A stretch of DNA of 64,000 nt from Cellulosimicrobium cellulans. GTDB taxonomy: Bacteria > Actinomycetota > Actinomycetes > Actinomycetales > Cellulomonadaceae. Of the stretch, positions 26,766 to 35,750 are shown piece by piece. A model generated the notes under the pieces. It worked only from the letters and a program-made list of their open reading frames with translations, was not told the origin of the DNA and made no database searches. The stretch spans positions 3,472,001 to 3,536,000 of the forward strand of contig NZ_JAFBCN010000001.1 of the NCBI RefSeq assembly GCF_016907755.1. The letters are read 5' to 3'. The number at the start of each line of letters is the position of its first letter. Within the stretch, counting starts at the first letter, position 1. A program made the position numbers and the translations under genes.

Positions 26766-27493
26766 CGGCGGCGCTCCGAACCCGGGTGCTGACGCACGTC
26801 GAAGCGCTCCGCGGGCGCCTTCGCACCCCGGATCTCCTCGAGCTGACGCGTGATCGCCGTCATGATGCGCTCGGTCGCCTCGCGCAGCGTCGCGGTGTCC
26901 TGCGGACGGTCGTAGAGGTCGGACAGGTCGACGGGCGGGCCTGCGTGCACGGCGACCCGCTTGGGCGGGATCGGCTTGAACACCTTGCCGTACGGCGCGA
27001 GGAGCTGCTCGGCGCCCCACTGCGCGATGGGCACGACGGGGGCGCGGCTCGTCAGGGCGAGGCGCGCGACGCCCGTCTTGCCGACCATCGGCCAGCCGTC
27101 GGGGTCGCGTGTCAGCGTCCCCTCGGGGAAGAACACGACGCACTCCCCCTCGTCGAGACGCGCGGTGGAGTCGACGAGGGACTGTGCGGCGCCCGACGTG
27201 CCCCGGTGGACCGGGATCATGCCCGTACGGCGCAGGACGCCACCCAGGACCGGCACCGTGAACAGCGACGACTTGGCGGTGATCTTGGGCGCGCGCCCCT
27301 GGTCGTAGAGGAAGTGCGCGAGCGTCAACGGGTCGAACTCCGTGACATGGTTCGCCGCGGCGATGAAGCCGGTCGGGGGCAGGTTCTCCGCACCGCGCCA
27401 GTCACGGCGGGTGATCGCGAAGAGGATCGGGCGCAGGAAGAACGCGAGGTTCTTGTACGCGCGCGGGGTCTCGGGCAGGCTCGGCACGGTCAC
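26762..27493 (-). CDS. plsC: 1-acyl-sn-glycerol-3-phosphate acyltransferase
   Basis: 243 residues. PlsC-type acyltransferase that makes phosphatidic acid at the membrane. Catalytic motif NHVTEFD (HX4D) at about 50-56, the substrate motif FFPEGTLTRD and VPIAQWGAE follow. GTG 27493 or GTG 27487: the second sits 8 nt after TAGGCT (complement of 27496-27501) and fits a leaderless start better, giving 241 residues. Coupled to gpsA downstream. Confidence 0.93.
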   Translation of the reverse strand: MTVPSLPETPRAYKNLAFFLRPILFAITRRDWRGAENLPPTGFIAAANHVTEFDPLTLAHFLYDQGRAPKITAKSSLFTVPVLGGVLRRTGMIPVHRGTSGAAQSLVDSTARLDEGECVVFFPEGTLTRDPDGWPMVGKTGVARLALTSRAPVVPIAQWGAEQLLAPYGKVFKPIPPKRVAVHAGPPVDLSDLYDRPQDTATLREATERIMTAITRQLEEIRGAKAPAERFDVRQHPGSERRR

Positions 27494-27519
27494 CGAGCCT
27501 ACCGGGCGCGGCACTCCGC

Positions 27520-28125
27520 TCAGATCCAGCCGTGCCGCCGCGCCACGTGCGCGGCCTCGTGGCGGTTCGCCGCCCCGAGCTTGGCGGCGGCCGACGACAG
27601 GTAGTTGCGCACCGTCCCCGGGGCCAGGTGGGCGCGCGTCGCGATCTCCTCGACGGGCGCGCCGTCGGCGGCGAGCTCGAGCACGTCCGCCTCGCGCGCG
27701 GTGAGCGGGCTGGCGCCCGCGGCGATCGCCTCGGCGGCGAGCTCGGGGTCGACGTACCGACCGCCGTCGCGCACCTGGCGCACGACGTCCGCGAGCACGC
27801 GCGACGAGACCGTCTTGGGCAGGAACCCGCGCGCGCCCGCCTCCAGGGCTCGCTTGAGGTAGCCCGGCCGACCGTGGCTCGTGACGATCACCACGCCGCA
27901 CGACGGCAGGTCGTGCGCGAGGCGCTGCGCGACCTCGACCCCGTCGAGCCCGGGCATCTGGAGGTCGAGCACCGCGACGTCGGGCTCGAGCTTGAGGGCG
28001 GCGGCGACGGCCTCGGGGCCCGAGGCGGCCTGCGCCACGACCTCCAGGTCGTCCTCGAGCGCCAGGAGCGACGCGACGGCGTCACGGATGAGGTTCTCGT
28101 CGTCGGCGAGCAGGATGCGGATCAC
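27520..28125 (-). CDS. LuxR-family response regulator (DesR-like)
   Basis: 201 residues. Receiver domain (1-120) with the acidic pocket DDE at 8-10, phospho-acceptor Asp in AVLDLQMPGLDG (about 54), the Thr/Ser at VIVTSHG and Lys in GFLPKTVS; C-terminal NarL-type HTH (SPLTAREADVLELAADGAPVEEIATRAHLAPGTVRNYLSSAAAKLG). GTG 28125 overlaps the kinase stop (GTGA). The pair resembles DesK/DesR and other membrane-state sensing systems, and its location beside plsC/gpsA would fit a lipid role, but that is inference. Confidence 0.9.
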   Translation of the reverse strand: MIRILLADDENLIRDAVASLLALEDDLEVVAQAASGPEAVAAALKLEPDVAVLDLQMPGLDGVEVAQRLAHDLPSCGVVIVTSHGRPGYLKRALEAGARGFLPKTVSSRVLADVVRQVRDGGRYVDPELAAEAIAAGASPLTAREADVLELAADGAPVEEIATRAHLAPGTVRNYLSSAAAKLGAANRHEAAHVARRHGWI

Positions 28126-29447
28126 GCGCGCGTGGTCCTCTCGGTGGTGGGGGCGGGAACGTCGAGAGCGCTGCCCCGCGCCGGCGCCCCCCGGGCCGCG
28201 CCGTCGTCGGGCACGCGGGCGACGAGGCCGTACCGGCCGCCGTCGGACCACGTCTGCAGGCTCCCGCCGGCGCCCTCCAGCCGCTCCCGGAGCCCGACCA
28301 ACCCCGAGCCGCGCCCGTCGCCCACCCCCGCGGGGGCGCCGTCGTTGACGATCTCGACGACGCTCGACACCCGGTCCCGGTGCACCGTGATCGTGCACGT
28401 GCGGGCGGTCGAGTGCCGCACCACGTTGGTGACGCCCTCGCGCACCGCCCAGGCGAGCGCCTCCTGGGCCGCCGTCCCGACGGGCGTCTCGTCACCGTGG
28501 ACGGTCGTCGTGATCCCCGCCGACCGCAGGACCGAGCGGGCGCCCGCCAGCTCGGCGGCGAGGTCGGCCGTCCGGTAGCCGGCGACGACGGCACGCACCT
28601 CGCGCAGGGCGTCCTGCGCGATCCGGCGCACCTCGAGCATCTGCTCCTCCGCGCCAGGGCGGCCGCGGGCCGCCAGCTCCGCGGCGAGCTCGCTCTTCAC
28701 GGCGACGACGGACAGCGTGCGGCCGAAGACGTCGTGCAGGTCGCGGGAGAACCGGAGCCGCTCCTCCGCGACGGCGAGCCGCGCGTGCAGCACGCGCGTG
28801 CGCTCCTGCTCCCAGACGATGCCGAGCATCCACACGGACACGCGGTAGGAACCGAAGATCGCGACGAGCATGATCGTGCTCGACACACCGAGCCCGACCG
28901 CCATGCCGACGGTGGTCGAGGAGATCGGTCCGGTCCCGACCCACACCGAGCACCCGGTGACCGCCGCGATCACGATGCCGACGAGGACGAGGCGCCGGAA
29001 CGTCAGGAGCGGCACGACGGCAAGAGCCCCGAACCCCAGCCCCAGCAGGACGGCGTAGTACCGGGCGCTCCCGGCGACGTCCTCCGCCGAGCCGACCGGG
29101 AACGTCCAGAACCCGACCGCCGCGACCGCGACCGACAGGGCGCCGTGCAGCGCGAGCAGCCACGACCGCACCACGGGGCCACCGAGGAAGTGCACCACGC
29201 CTGCGCGCAGCACGGCGATGCACCCGGCGGTGTGCACGAGGACGAGCACGAGCCACGCGCCGACGGTCGCTGGCCGGAACGTCTGGTCGACGCCGACGAG
29301 CGTGAGGGCCAGGAACGGCTCGAACAACGAGAGCAGGTACAGCGACCAGCGCGTGTAGGCGTCGAACCGCTCGGGCGCGGTCCGACGGCTCCACACGTCG
29401 AGGAACGTGCGCGGTCGGGTGATCACGTCGACCAGCGTCCCACGCAC
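28122..29447 (-). CDS. Sensor histidine kinase, HisKA_3 type (DesK-like)
   Basis: 441 residues. About six N-terminal TM helices (residues 35-215) with almost no extracellular domain, then a HisKA_3 dimerisation helix with phospho-acceptor His in RFSRDLHDVFGRTLS, and a HATPase_c domain (VREGVTNVVRHS N-box; GDGRGSGLVGLRERL G-box). This intramembrane-sensing layout is that of DesK-type kinases, which respond to membrane fluidity or envelope stress. Start GTG 29447; GTG codons at 9 and further in are alternatives. Coupled to the regulator downstream. Confidence 0.9.
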   Translation of the reverse strand: MRGTLVDVITRPRTFLDVWSRRTAPERFDAYTRWSLYLLSLFEPFLALTLVGVDQTFRPATVGAWLVLVLVHTAGCIAVLRAGVVHFLGGPVVRSWLLALHGALSVAVAAVGFWTFPVGSAEDVAGSARYYAVLLGLGFGALAVVPLLTFRRLVLVGIVIAAVTGCSVWVGTGPISSTTVGMAVGLGVSSTIMLVAIFGSYRVSVWMLGIVWEQERTRVLHARLAVAEERLRFSRDLHDVFGRTLSVVAVKSELAAELAARGRPGAEEQMLEVRRIAQDALREVRAVVAGYRTADLAAELAGARSVLRSAGITTTVHGDETPVGTAAQEALAWAVREGVTNVVRHSTARTCTITVHRDRVSSVVEIVNDGAPAGVGDGRGSGLVGLRERLEGAGGSLQTWSDGGRYGLVARVPDDGAARGAPARGSALDVPAPTTERTTRA

Positions 29448-29501
29448 GCGCGCCGCGCCGCCGTGACAGGCGTCATGACCTGCGGCGACGGGCGTCCCGG
29501 G

Positions 29502-30818
29502 TCAGTCGCGGCGGACGTCCGCGCCGAGTGCGACGAGCTTGTCCTGGAAGTTCTCGTAGCCGCGGTCGATGAGGCTGATCCCGCGCACCGTCGAGGTGCC
29601 CTTCGCGGCGAGCGCGGCGATGAGGTGGGAGAAGCCGCCGCGCAGGTCCGGGACCTCGATGTCCGCCGCGGCCAGCGGCGTCGGGCCGGAGATCACCGCG
29701 GAGTGGTGGAAGTTGCGCTGGCCGAACCGGCAGTCGCGACCGCCCAGGCACTCCTTGTAGACCTGGATGGTCGCGCCCATGCCGCGCAGCGCGTCCGTGA
29801 AGCCGAACCGGTTCTCGTAGACCGTCTCGTGCACGATCGACAGGCCCCTGGCCTGGGTGAGCGCGACGACGAGCGGCTGCTGCCAGTCGGTCATGAAGCC
29901 GGGGTGCACGTCGGTCTCGAGCACGATCGGGGAGAGGTCGCCGCCCGGGTGCCAGAACCGGATGCCGTCGTCCTGCACGTCGAACCGGCCGCCGACCTTG
30001 CGGAACGTGTTGAGGAACGTCATCATCTCGGGCTGCGTCGCGCCCTTGACGGTGATGTCGCCACCCGTCGCGAGCGCGGCCGACGCCCAGGAGGCCGCCT
30101 CGATGCGGTCGCCGAGCGCCGTGTGGGTGTACCCGTCGAGACGGTCCACGCCCTCGATGCGGATCACGCGGTCGGTGTCGACCGAGATGATGGCGCCCAT
30201 CTTCTGGAGCACCGCGATGAGGTCCATGATCTCGGGCTCGATCGCGGCGTTCGCCAGCTCCGTGATGCCCTCGGCGCGCACGGCCGTGAGCAGGAGCTGC
30301 TCGGTCGCGCCCACCGACGGGTACGGCAGCGCGATCTTGGTGCCCTGCAGGCGGCGGGGGGCGCGGATGTGGATCCCGTTCTCGCGCTTGTCCACGACGG
30401 CGCCGAACTGCCGCAGGATGTCCAGGTGGTAGTTGATCGGCCGGTCGCCGATCCGGCACCCGCCCAGGTCGGGGATGAACGCCTCGCCCAGGCGGTGCAG
30501 CAGCGGGCCGCAGAACAGGATCGGGATGCGGCTCGAGCCCGCGTGGGCGTCGATGTCCGCGACGTGCGCCGACTCGACGTTGGAGGGGTCCAGGTCGAGG
30601 ATCCCCGCGTCCGGGTCGGACTTGACCGCCACGCCGTGCAGCTCCAGCAGCCCCGTCACGACGCCCACGTCGCGGATCTGCGGCACGTTGCGCAGCACGC
30701 TCGGCGACTCCCCCAGCAACGACGCCACCATGGCCTTGGACACGAAGTTCTTCGCGCCCCGCACGGTGATCGTCCCGTCCAGCGGGGTCCCGCCGTTGAC
30801 GTACAGCACATCCTTCAT
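29502..30818 (-). CDS. murA: UDP-N-acetylglucosamine 1-carboxyvinyltransferase
   Basis: 438 residues. First committed step of peptidoglycan synthesis: transfers enolpyruvate from PEP to UDP-GlcNAc. The Lys23-Asn24 pair (VRGAKNFVSKAM) and Cys121 in LGGCRIGDRPINYH, the residue attacked by fosfomycin, are present, so a sensitive-type enzyme is expected (many actinobacteria carry Asp here). The start ATG 30818 matches the family N-terminus. Preceded by a 303-bp gap with a hairpin and a repeat cluster. Confidence 0.96.
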   Translation of the reverse strand: MKDVLYVNGGTPLDGTITVRGAKNFVSKAMVASLLGESPSVLRNVPQIRDVGVVTGLLELHGVAVKSDPDAGILDLDPSNVESAHVADIDAHAGSSRIPILFCGPLLHRLGEAFIPDLGGCRIGDRPINYHLDILRQFGAVVDKRENGIHIRAPRRLQGTKIALPYPSVGATEQLLLTAVRAEGITELANAAIEPEIMDLIAVLQKMGAIISVDTDRVIRIEGVDRLDGYTHTALGDRIEAASWASAALATGGDITVKGATQPEMMTFLNTFRKVGGRFDVQDDGIRFWHPGGDLSPIVLETDVHPGFMTDWQQPLVVALTQARGLSIVHETVYENRFGFTDALRGMGATIQVYKECLGGRDCRFGQRNFHHSAVISGPTPLAAADIEVPDLRGGFSHLIAALAAKGTSTVRGISLIDRGYENFQDKLVALGADVRRD

Positions 30819-31121
30819 GAGCTCTGGTCGCCCTCTCGCCAAGCCGATGGTCCGTGGTGCCCCTGCGGGCCCGGGCCCGCGCGTCGGGCCGCGGACGGCT
30901 CGTCCGCGGCTGCGGGTCCCGAGTGCGCCAACATGCGGCACCCGGAGATTATTCACCCCCCGCGGGCATGCTCGCCGCCATCCGGACGGCGGCGGCCGTC
31001 CCCGACACGTTACTCCCCGGTACGTCTGCGCGGGACGAGCGCCCAGAACCGCGAGGTAGAGCCCCGGTCCAGGGCTCTCCCTCGGCGGACCAGGGCTCTG
31101 CCTCGGCGCAGCGGGCGCGAG
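30819..31121. other. Intergenic region upstream of murA
   Basis: 303 bp without a gene. It contains a 9-bp perfect stem (30889-30897 with 30901-30909, arm CCGCGGACG) in the likely murA leader, a TAATCT-like -10 candidate on the minus strand near 30955, and at its far end a cluster of 21-bp repeats (31051-31109) adjoining the deaminase stop codon. Confidence 0.5.
31051..31109. repeat. 21-bp periodic inverted repeat cluster (3 units)
   Basis: One forward unit (GAGGTAGAGCCCCGGT, 31054-31069) followed by two inverted units (CCAGGGCTCTCCCTCGGC and CCAGGGCTCTGCCTCGGC) spaced exactly 21 bp apart. The same unit occurs six times at 56065-56185. It lies just past the 3' end of the adenosine deaminase-like gene and can fold as a hairpin. 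Confidence 0.8.
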
Positions 31122-32162
31122 TCAGACGGCGGTCGCGTCGTACGCGGCGACGTACCGGTCGATCTCGGCGAGGAAGGCGGCCCGCTGGGAGTCGCCCAGC
31201 CACGACGCCTCGAACGAGTTGCGCGCGAGCTGCACGACCTCCTCCGTCGTCAGGTCCGCCGCCTCCGCGAGCGCCACGTAGTTGTCGGCCACGTAGCCGC
31301 CGAAGTACGCCGGGTCGTCGGAGTTGACCGTCACCCGCACGCCCGAGCGCAGCAGGCCCGCGATCTCGGTCGCCTTCATGTCGTCGGTGACGAACGAGTT
31401 CGAGACCGGGCACGTGGTGAGACCCAGGCCGCGCTCGCGCACGACCTCGACCAGCGCCGGGTCCTCGACGACGTTCGTGCCGTGGTCCACGCGGTCCACG
31501 CCGATCTCGTCGAGCACGGTACGGATGTTGTCGATGCTGCCGACCTGGTCGATGTCGCAGTGCATCGTCAGCCGGTAGCCGAGCTCGCGCGCGCGTGCGA
31601 AGACGTCGGCGAACTTCTGCGGCGGGTTGCCGCGCTCGTCCGAGTCGAGACCGACGCCCAGGATCCTGTCCCGGAACGGGACGGACGCCTCGAGCGTCTC
31701 GGCTGCGCTCTCGGCCGACAGGTCGCGCAGGAAGCACAGGATGAGGTGCGCGTCGATCCCGTGCTTGGCCGGCGCCTCGGCCGCGGCACGGTGGTAGCCC
31801 GTCACGACCGCCTCGAACGGCACCCCGCGCGACGTGTGCGCCTGGGGGTCGAAGAACATCTCGGCGTGCTTGACCCCGTCCGCCGCGGCACGAGCGAGGT
31901 AGGCGTCCGCGAGCTCGTAGAAGTCGTCGGCCGTCTGCAGCACCTCCATCGCGGGGTAGTACACGGCGAGGAAGCTCGTGAGCGAGTCGAACGCGTACGT
32001 CGCGCGCACCTCCTCGACAGTCGACTGGCCGATGTCGATCCCGTTCCTCTGCGCGAGGCGCAGCTTGAGGTCGGGCTCGAGCGTGCCCTCCAGGTGCAGG
32101 TGCAGCTCCGCCTTGGGCAGGCCGGTGACGAACTCGCGGGTGGGCGTCGTGGGCGCGGGCAT
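31122..32162 (-). CDS. Adenosine deaminase-like amidohydrolase
   Basis: 346 residues. Zn-dependent purine deaminase fold: HLHLEGTL at 21-28 supplies two metal ligands, the third would be His201, and VNSDDPAYFGG carries the Asp ligand. The usual catalytic tetrad HAGE is replaced by HCDID (201-205), so the standard catalytic Glu is missing or displaced. It could be a specialised adenosine deaminase subfamily or act on another aminopurine. ATG 32162 has GAAGGAG upstream. Divergent from the LPMO gene. Confidence 0.82.
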   Translation of the reverse strand: MPAPTTPTREFVTGLPKAELHLHLEGTLEPDLKLRLAQRNGIDIGQSTVEEVRATYAFDSLTSFLAVYYPAMEVLQTADDFYELADAYLARAAADGVKHAEMFFDPQAHTSRGVPFEAVVTGYHRAAAEAPAKHGIDAHLILCFLRDLSAESAAETLEASVPFRDRILGVGLDSDERGNPPQKFADVFARARELGYRLTMHCDIDQVGSIDNIRTVLDEIGVDRVDHGTNVVEDPALVEVVRERGLGLTTCPVSNSFVTDDMKATEIAGLLRSGVRVTVNSDDPAYFGGYVADNYVALAEAADLTTEEVVQLARNSFEASWLGDSQRAAFLAEIDRYVAAYDATAV

Positions 32163-32355
32163 GGGTCTCCTTCTCGGGTCGGTGTCCCCCGCCCTCATCC
32201 TCCCCCGTGCCCGACGCCGGGGCGCACCGGCCCACCGGACAGCCGCACCGGCGTCGGGCCGGCGCCGGTCCGAATCGATTAGGCGGCTGCCCCCGAGGGT
32301 GGGGTGCGAGGCATGGTCGTCGTGTTCGACATCCGAGAGCAAAGGAGCTGGAAAG

Positions 32356-33717
32356 ATGCGACGCATGGCAGCGTGGGCCGCCGCGGTGGTCCTCGGCGCG
32401 GCGGGTCTGGTGGCGGCCTCGCCGCCCGCCCCCGCCGCGGCGCACGGGGCGGAGGTGTTCCCCGGGAGCCGCCAGTACCTGTGCTGGGTGGACGGCCAGA
32501 CCGGCAACGGACAGGTCGACCCGCAGAACCCGGCGTGCGCGAACGCCTACGCGGTCAGCGGCACCTCGGCGTTCTACAACTGGTTCGGCAACCTGGACTC
32601 GAACGGGGCGGGCCGGACCGCGGGCTACATCCCCGACGGCCAGATCTGCGACGGCGGGGGGCGCGGCCCGTACGACTTCAGCGGGTTCAACGCCGTGCGG
32701 GACGACTGGCCGCGGACGCACCTGACCGCCGGGGAGACCTACCAGTTCCAGCACAACAACTGGGCCGAGCACCCCGGACGCTTCGACGTGTACGTCACGG
32801 AGGAGGGCTGGGACCCGTCGAGCCCGCTCGCGTGGGACGACCTCGAGCTGGTCGACTCCGTGACCGACCCGCCCGACACGGGCGGACCGGGTGCCCTGAA
32901 CTACTACTACTGGGACGTCACGCTCCCCGCCGACCGCAGCGGCGACCACCTGATCTTCACCCACTGGGTCCGCTCGGACAGCAGCGAGAACTTCTACTCG
33001 TGCTCCGACGTCGCGTTCGACGGCGGCGACGGCGAGGTCACGGGGATCGGCGACGACGGCGGCGAGCCCACCGAGCCCGCGTGCCCCGACGAGGCGCCGG
33101 GCGCCCCGGGCGCGGTGATGGCCATGTCCGTCACCGCGACCAGCGCGCACGTCATGTGGGGAGCCGCCGAGTCCGGGTGCGTCACGGGGTACGACGTCCT
33201 CGAACCCGGCACCGGTCGGGTGATCGCGAGCACCGACGGGTCGCCCATGGTCGACCTCGACGGGCTCGAACCCGGCACCGCGCACACCGTGGCGGTCCGG
33301 TCCCGGAACGACCACACCGGGGTGGTCTCGGCGACCCGGACCGTCACGTTCACCACCCTGGACGACGGTGGGACGCCCGAGCCCACCGGCGCGTGCACCG
33401 TCGACTACTCCGCGGCCGCCTGGGGCGGCGCCAGCACCGGGTACACCGCGTCGGTCACGGTGACCAACACGTCCGCGGCGACCGTGGACGACTGGGTCGT
33501 CACGTTCGACTACCCCGGGGGCCAGCGGGTCGACGCACCGGGATGGAGCGCGACCGTCGCCCAGTCGGGCACCACGGTCACGGCGACCCACCCGGCGTGG
33601 CAGTCGAGCATCGCGCCGGGGCAGTCGGTCACGTTCGGCTTCAACGGCGCGGCCACGACGGCCGGAGCGCACCCCGACCCCACCGGGTTCACGCTCGACG
33701 GGGTCGCCTGCGACTGA
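32356..33717 (+). CDS. Secreted lytic polysaccharide monooxygenase AA10 with FnIII and CBM2
   Basis: 453 residues. Sec signal peptide (1-29, ending APAAA) cleaved before His30, which becomes the N-terminal copper-brace histidine. AA10 catalytic domain about 30-225 (HGAEVFPGSRQYLCW start); the second copper His is probably His139 in WAEHPGRF. Then an FnIII domain (about 245-340) and a C-terminal CBM2 (about 350-453, ending in CysAsp), a cellulose- or chitin-binding module. Oxidatively cleaves crystalline polysaccharide outside the cell. ATG 32356 has AAAGGAG 8 bp upstream. A terminator follows. Confidence 0.95.
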   Translation: MRRMAAWAAAVVLGAAGLVAASPPAPAAAHGAEVFPGSRQYLCWVDGQTGNGQVDPQNPACANAYAVSGTSAFYNWFGNLDSNGAGRTAGYIPDGQICDGGGRGPYDFSGFNAVRDDWPRTHLTAGETYQFQHNNWAEHPGRFDVYVTEEGWDPSSPLAWDDLELVDSVTDPPDTGGPGALNYYYWDVTLPADRSGDHLIFTHWVRSDSSENFYSCSDVAFDGGDGEVTGIGDDGGEPTEPACPDEAPGAPGAVMAMSVTATSAHVMWGAAESGCVTGYDVLEPGTGRVIASTDGSPMVDLDGLEPGTAHTVAVRSRNDHTGVVSATRTVTFTTLDDGGTPEPTGACTVDYSAAAWGGASTGYTASVTVTNTSAATVDDWVVTFDYPGGQRVDAPGWSATVAQSGTTVTATHPAWQSSIAPGQSVTFGFNGAATTAGAHPDPTGFTLDGVACD

Positions 33718-33730
33718 GTCGCGCGACGAC

Positions 33731-33764
33731 GGTGGGCCGACGGGGACCGACCCGTCGGCCCACC
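33731..33764. terminator. Bidirectional terminator between LPMO and response regulator
   Basis: 14-bp perfect inverted repeat (arm GGTGGGCCGACGGG, loop of 6) between two convergent genes, so it can serve both. Confidence 0.8.
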
Positions 33765-33768
33765 CGCC

Positions 33769-34473
33769 TCAGCCCGTCGCCGCGACCACACCCACCCGGT
33801 AGGCGAGCACGACCGCCTGCACCCGGTCGCGCAGGCCGAGCTTGGCCAGGATCCGGGACACGTACGTCTTGACGGTCTCCGGGGTGATGACGAGCACGTT
33901 CGCGATCTCCGCGTTGGACAGCCCGGCGGCGAGCTGCTCGAGCACCTCGAGCTCGCGCCGGGTCAGGGCGCGCACGACCTCGTCCCTCGCGGGGCGGGAG
34001 GCGTCGGTCGGCCGCACGCGCTCGGCGTAGCGGCCGATGAGGGCGCGGGTGACGGTCGGGGCGAGCAGGGACTCGCCGCGGGCGATCGTCCGGATGCCGT
34101 CGACCAGCTCGCCGGGAGGGGCGTCCTTGAGCAGGAACCCGCTCGCCCCGGCGCGCAGCGCCTCGTAGACGTACTCGTCGACGTTGAACGTGGTCACCAT
34201 GAGCACCTTGGTCGGCGTCCCGACGTCGGGACCCGCGATCCGTCGCGTCGCCTCGATGCCGTCGAGAACGGGCATCCGGACGTCCATGACCACGACGTCG
34301 GGCCGCAGCCGTCGTGCGGCCTCGACGGCTTCCCGGCCGTCCTGCGCCTCGCCGACGACCTCCATGTCGGCCTGCGCGGAGAAGATGGTGACGTAGCCGA
34401 CCCGCACCAGCTCCTGGTCCTCGCAGACCAAGACGCGGATCGGGGACCGTGGCTCTGGTGGCGGGAGGGTCAT
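33769..34473 (-). CDS. LuxR-family response regulator
   Basis: 234 residues. Receiver domain with EDQ acidic pair, phospho-acceptor Asp in VVVMDVRMPVLDG (about 62) and conserved Lys in GFLLKDAPPGEL; C-terminal LuxR HTH (ALTRRELEVLEQLAAGLSNAEIANVLVITPETVKTYVSRILAKLGLRDR). ATG 34473 overlaps the stop of its kinase (ATGA). NarL/LiaR type; targets unknown, possibly the adjoining CPBP protease gene, which is upstream in the same direction. Confidence 0.93.
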   Translation of the reverse strand: MTLPPPEPRSPIRVLVCEDQELVRVGYVTIFSAQADMEVVGEAQDGREAVEAARRLRPDVVVMDVRMPVLDGIEATRRIAGPDVGTPTKVLMVTTFNVDEYVYEALRAGASGFLLKDAPPGELVDGIRTIARGESLLAPTVTRALIGRYAERVRPTDASRPARDEVVRALTRRELEVLEQLAAGLSNAEIANVLVITPETVKTYVSRILAKLGLRDRVQAVVLAYRVGVVAATG

Positions 34474-35741
34474 GGGCTGCTCCTGGTCGGGGCGGTGGTC
34501 GGGGCGGTGGGGATCCGGGCCCGCACGCGGAACCCCCCGCCGGGCGGCGGTCCGGCCTCCAGGTCCCCGTCGAGGACGCGGACACGCTCGCGCAGACCGG
34601 CGAGCCCGCGGCCGGCCGACGGTGCCGGTGGTGCCGGCGGTGCCGCGCCCACGGCGGGCGGGTCCGGCCACGGGGGTCGCGGACTGGTGACCGACGAGTC
34701 GGGTCCGCCGGTGCTCACCTCGGCCTCGACGTGGTCGGCACCGTGCCGCACGCGGACCGTGGTCGGGCACCCGGGGGCGTGCTTGAGCGCGTTGGTCAGG
34801 CCCTCCTGCACCACCCGGTAGGCGGCGAGCCCGACGGCGTCGGGCAGGTCGCGCCGTCGACCCTCCTCGGTCCACTCCACCGGTTGGCCGGACCGGCGGG
34901 CCTGGTCGACGAGGTCGTCCACGCGGCCGAGGGCCGGCGCCCGCTCCGCCGGTGTCGGCTCGCCCGTGGCCTCGAGCACGCCCAGCAGGTGCCGGAGCTC
35001 CGTCAGGGCGCGTCGCCCGGTGCCGCTGATCGCGACGAGCCCCTCGGCGGCGCGGTCGGGCGCCGCGGGCAGGAGGTACTGCGCGGCGTCGGCCTGCACG
35101 ACCATCGCGGTCACGTGGTGCGTCACGACGTCGTGCAGGTCCCTCGCGATCCGGGCGCGCTCCTGAGCGGTCGCGACGGCGGCCGCGAGACGCCGACGCT
35201 CGACCTCCTCGGCCCGCCGGCGACGCACTCCCGCGCCGCCCGACCAGATCACCACCAGGACGAGGTAGAACGCGAGGAACACAGGCAGCCGGTTGGGCGA
35301 ACCGAGGCCGGACAGCGTGGCCGCGAGGACGACGTAGCCCCCGGTCACCACGGCGGCGACGCTCCGGCGGAACCGCGCCAGGTGGGCCCCGGCGGTGTAC
35401 AGCGCCACGTAGAGGCCGACGCTCGCGAACGTCGGCGGGCAGGCCAGCACCTGCGCCGCGGCGAAGGCGGCGCCGACGACGGCGAGGCAGACCCCGGGTA
35501 AGCGGCGGCGGAACGCGAGCGGCAGGCACTGCGCGAGGGCGAGCGTCACCGCCAGCGCGTCCGTCGGCCGCTCGGGCAGGTCGCCGAGCTCGACACCGAT
35601 CGTCGAGAGCGTCGGGACGAACCCGAGCACCGCGAGGGCGACCGCGAGCGACGCGTCCAGCGCGCCCTGCCGTCCGGGTCGCCACCGTCGATGCGGCTCA
35701 CCGGGGCGTGACGCCCGGTCGAGGACGGGGGTGTCGGGCAC
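34470..35741 (-). CDS. Sensor histidine kinase, HisKA_3 type
   Basis: 423 residues. Four to five N-terminal TM helices (about 28-170), an Arg/Glu-rich coiled linker, HisKA_3 with RIARDLHDVVTHHVTAMVV (phospho-acceptor His in DLHD), and a HATPase domain (VQEGLTNALKHAPG; SAGRGLAGLRERV) interrupted by a 40-residue Pro-rich insert. GTG 35741 lies 6 nt after TAGGCT (complement of 35748-35753), a leaderless start. Forms a coupled pair with the regulator downstream. Confidence 0.92.
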   Translation of the reverse strand: MPDTPVLDRASRPGEPHRRWRPGRQGALDASLAVALAVLGFVPTLSTIGVELGDLPERPTDALAVTLALAQCLPLAFRRRLPGVCLAVVGAAFAAAQVLACPPTFASVGLYVALYTAGAHLARFRRSVAAVVTGGYVVLAATLSGLGSPNRLPVFLAFYLVLVVIWSGGAGVRRRRAEEVERRRLAAAVATAQERARIARDLHDVVTHHVTAMVVQADAAQYLLPAAPDRAAEGLVAISGTGRRALTELRHLLGVLEATGEPTPAERAPALGRVDDLVDQARRSGQPVEWTEEGRRRDLPDAVGLAAYRVVQEGLTNALKHAPGCPTTVRVRHGADHVEAEVSTGGPDSSVTSPRPPWPDPPAVGAAPPAPPAPSAGRGLAGLRERVRVLDGDLEAGPPPGGGFRVRARIPTAPTTAPTRSSP

Positions 35742-35750
35742 GGCCCGAGC

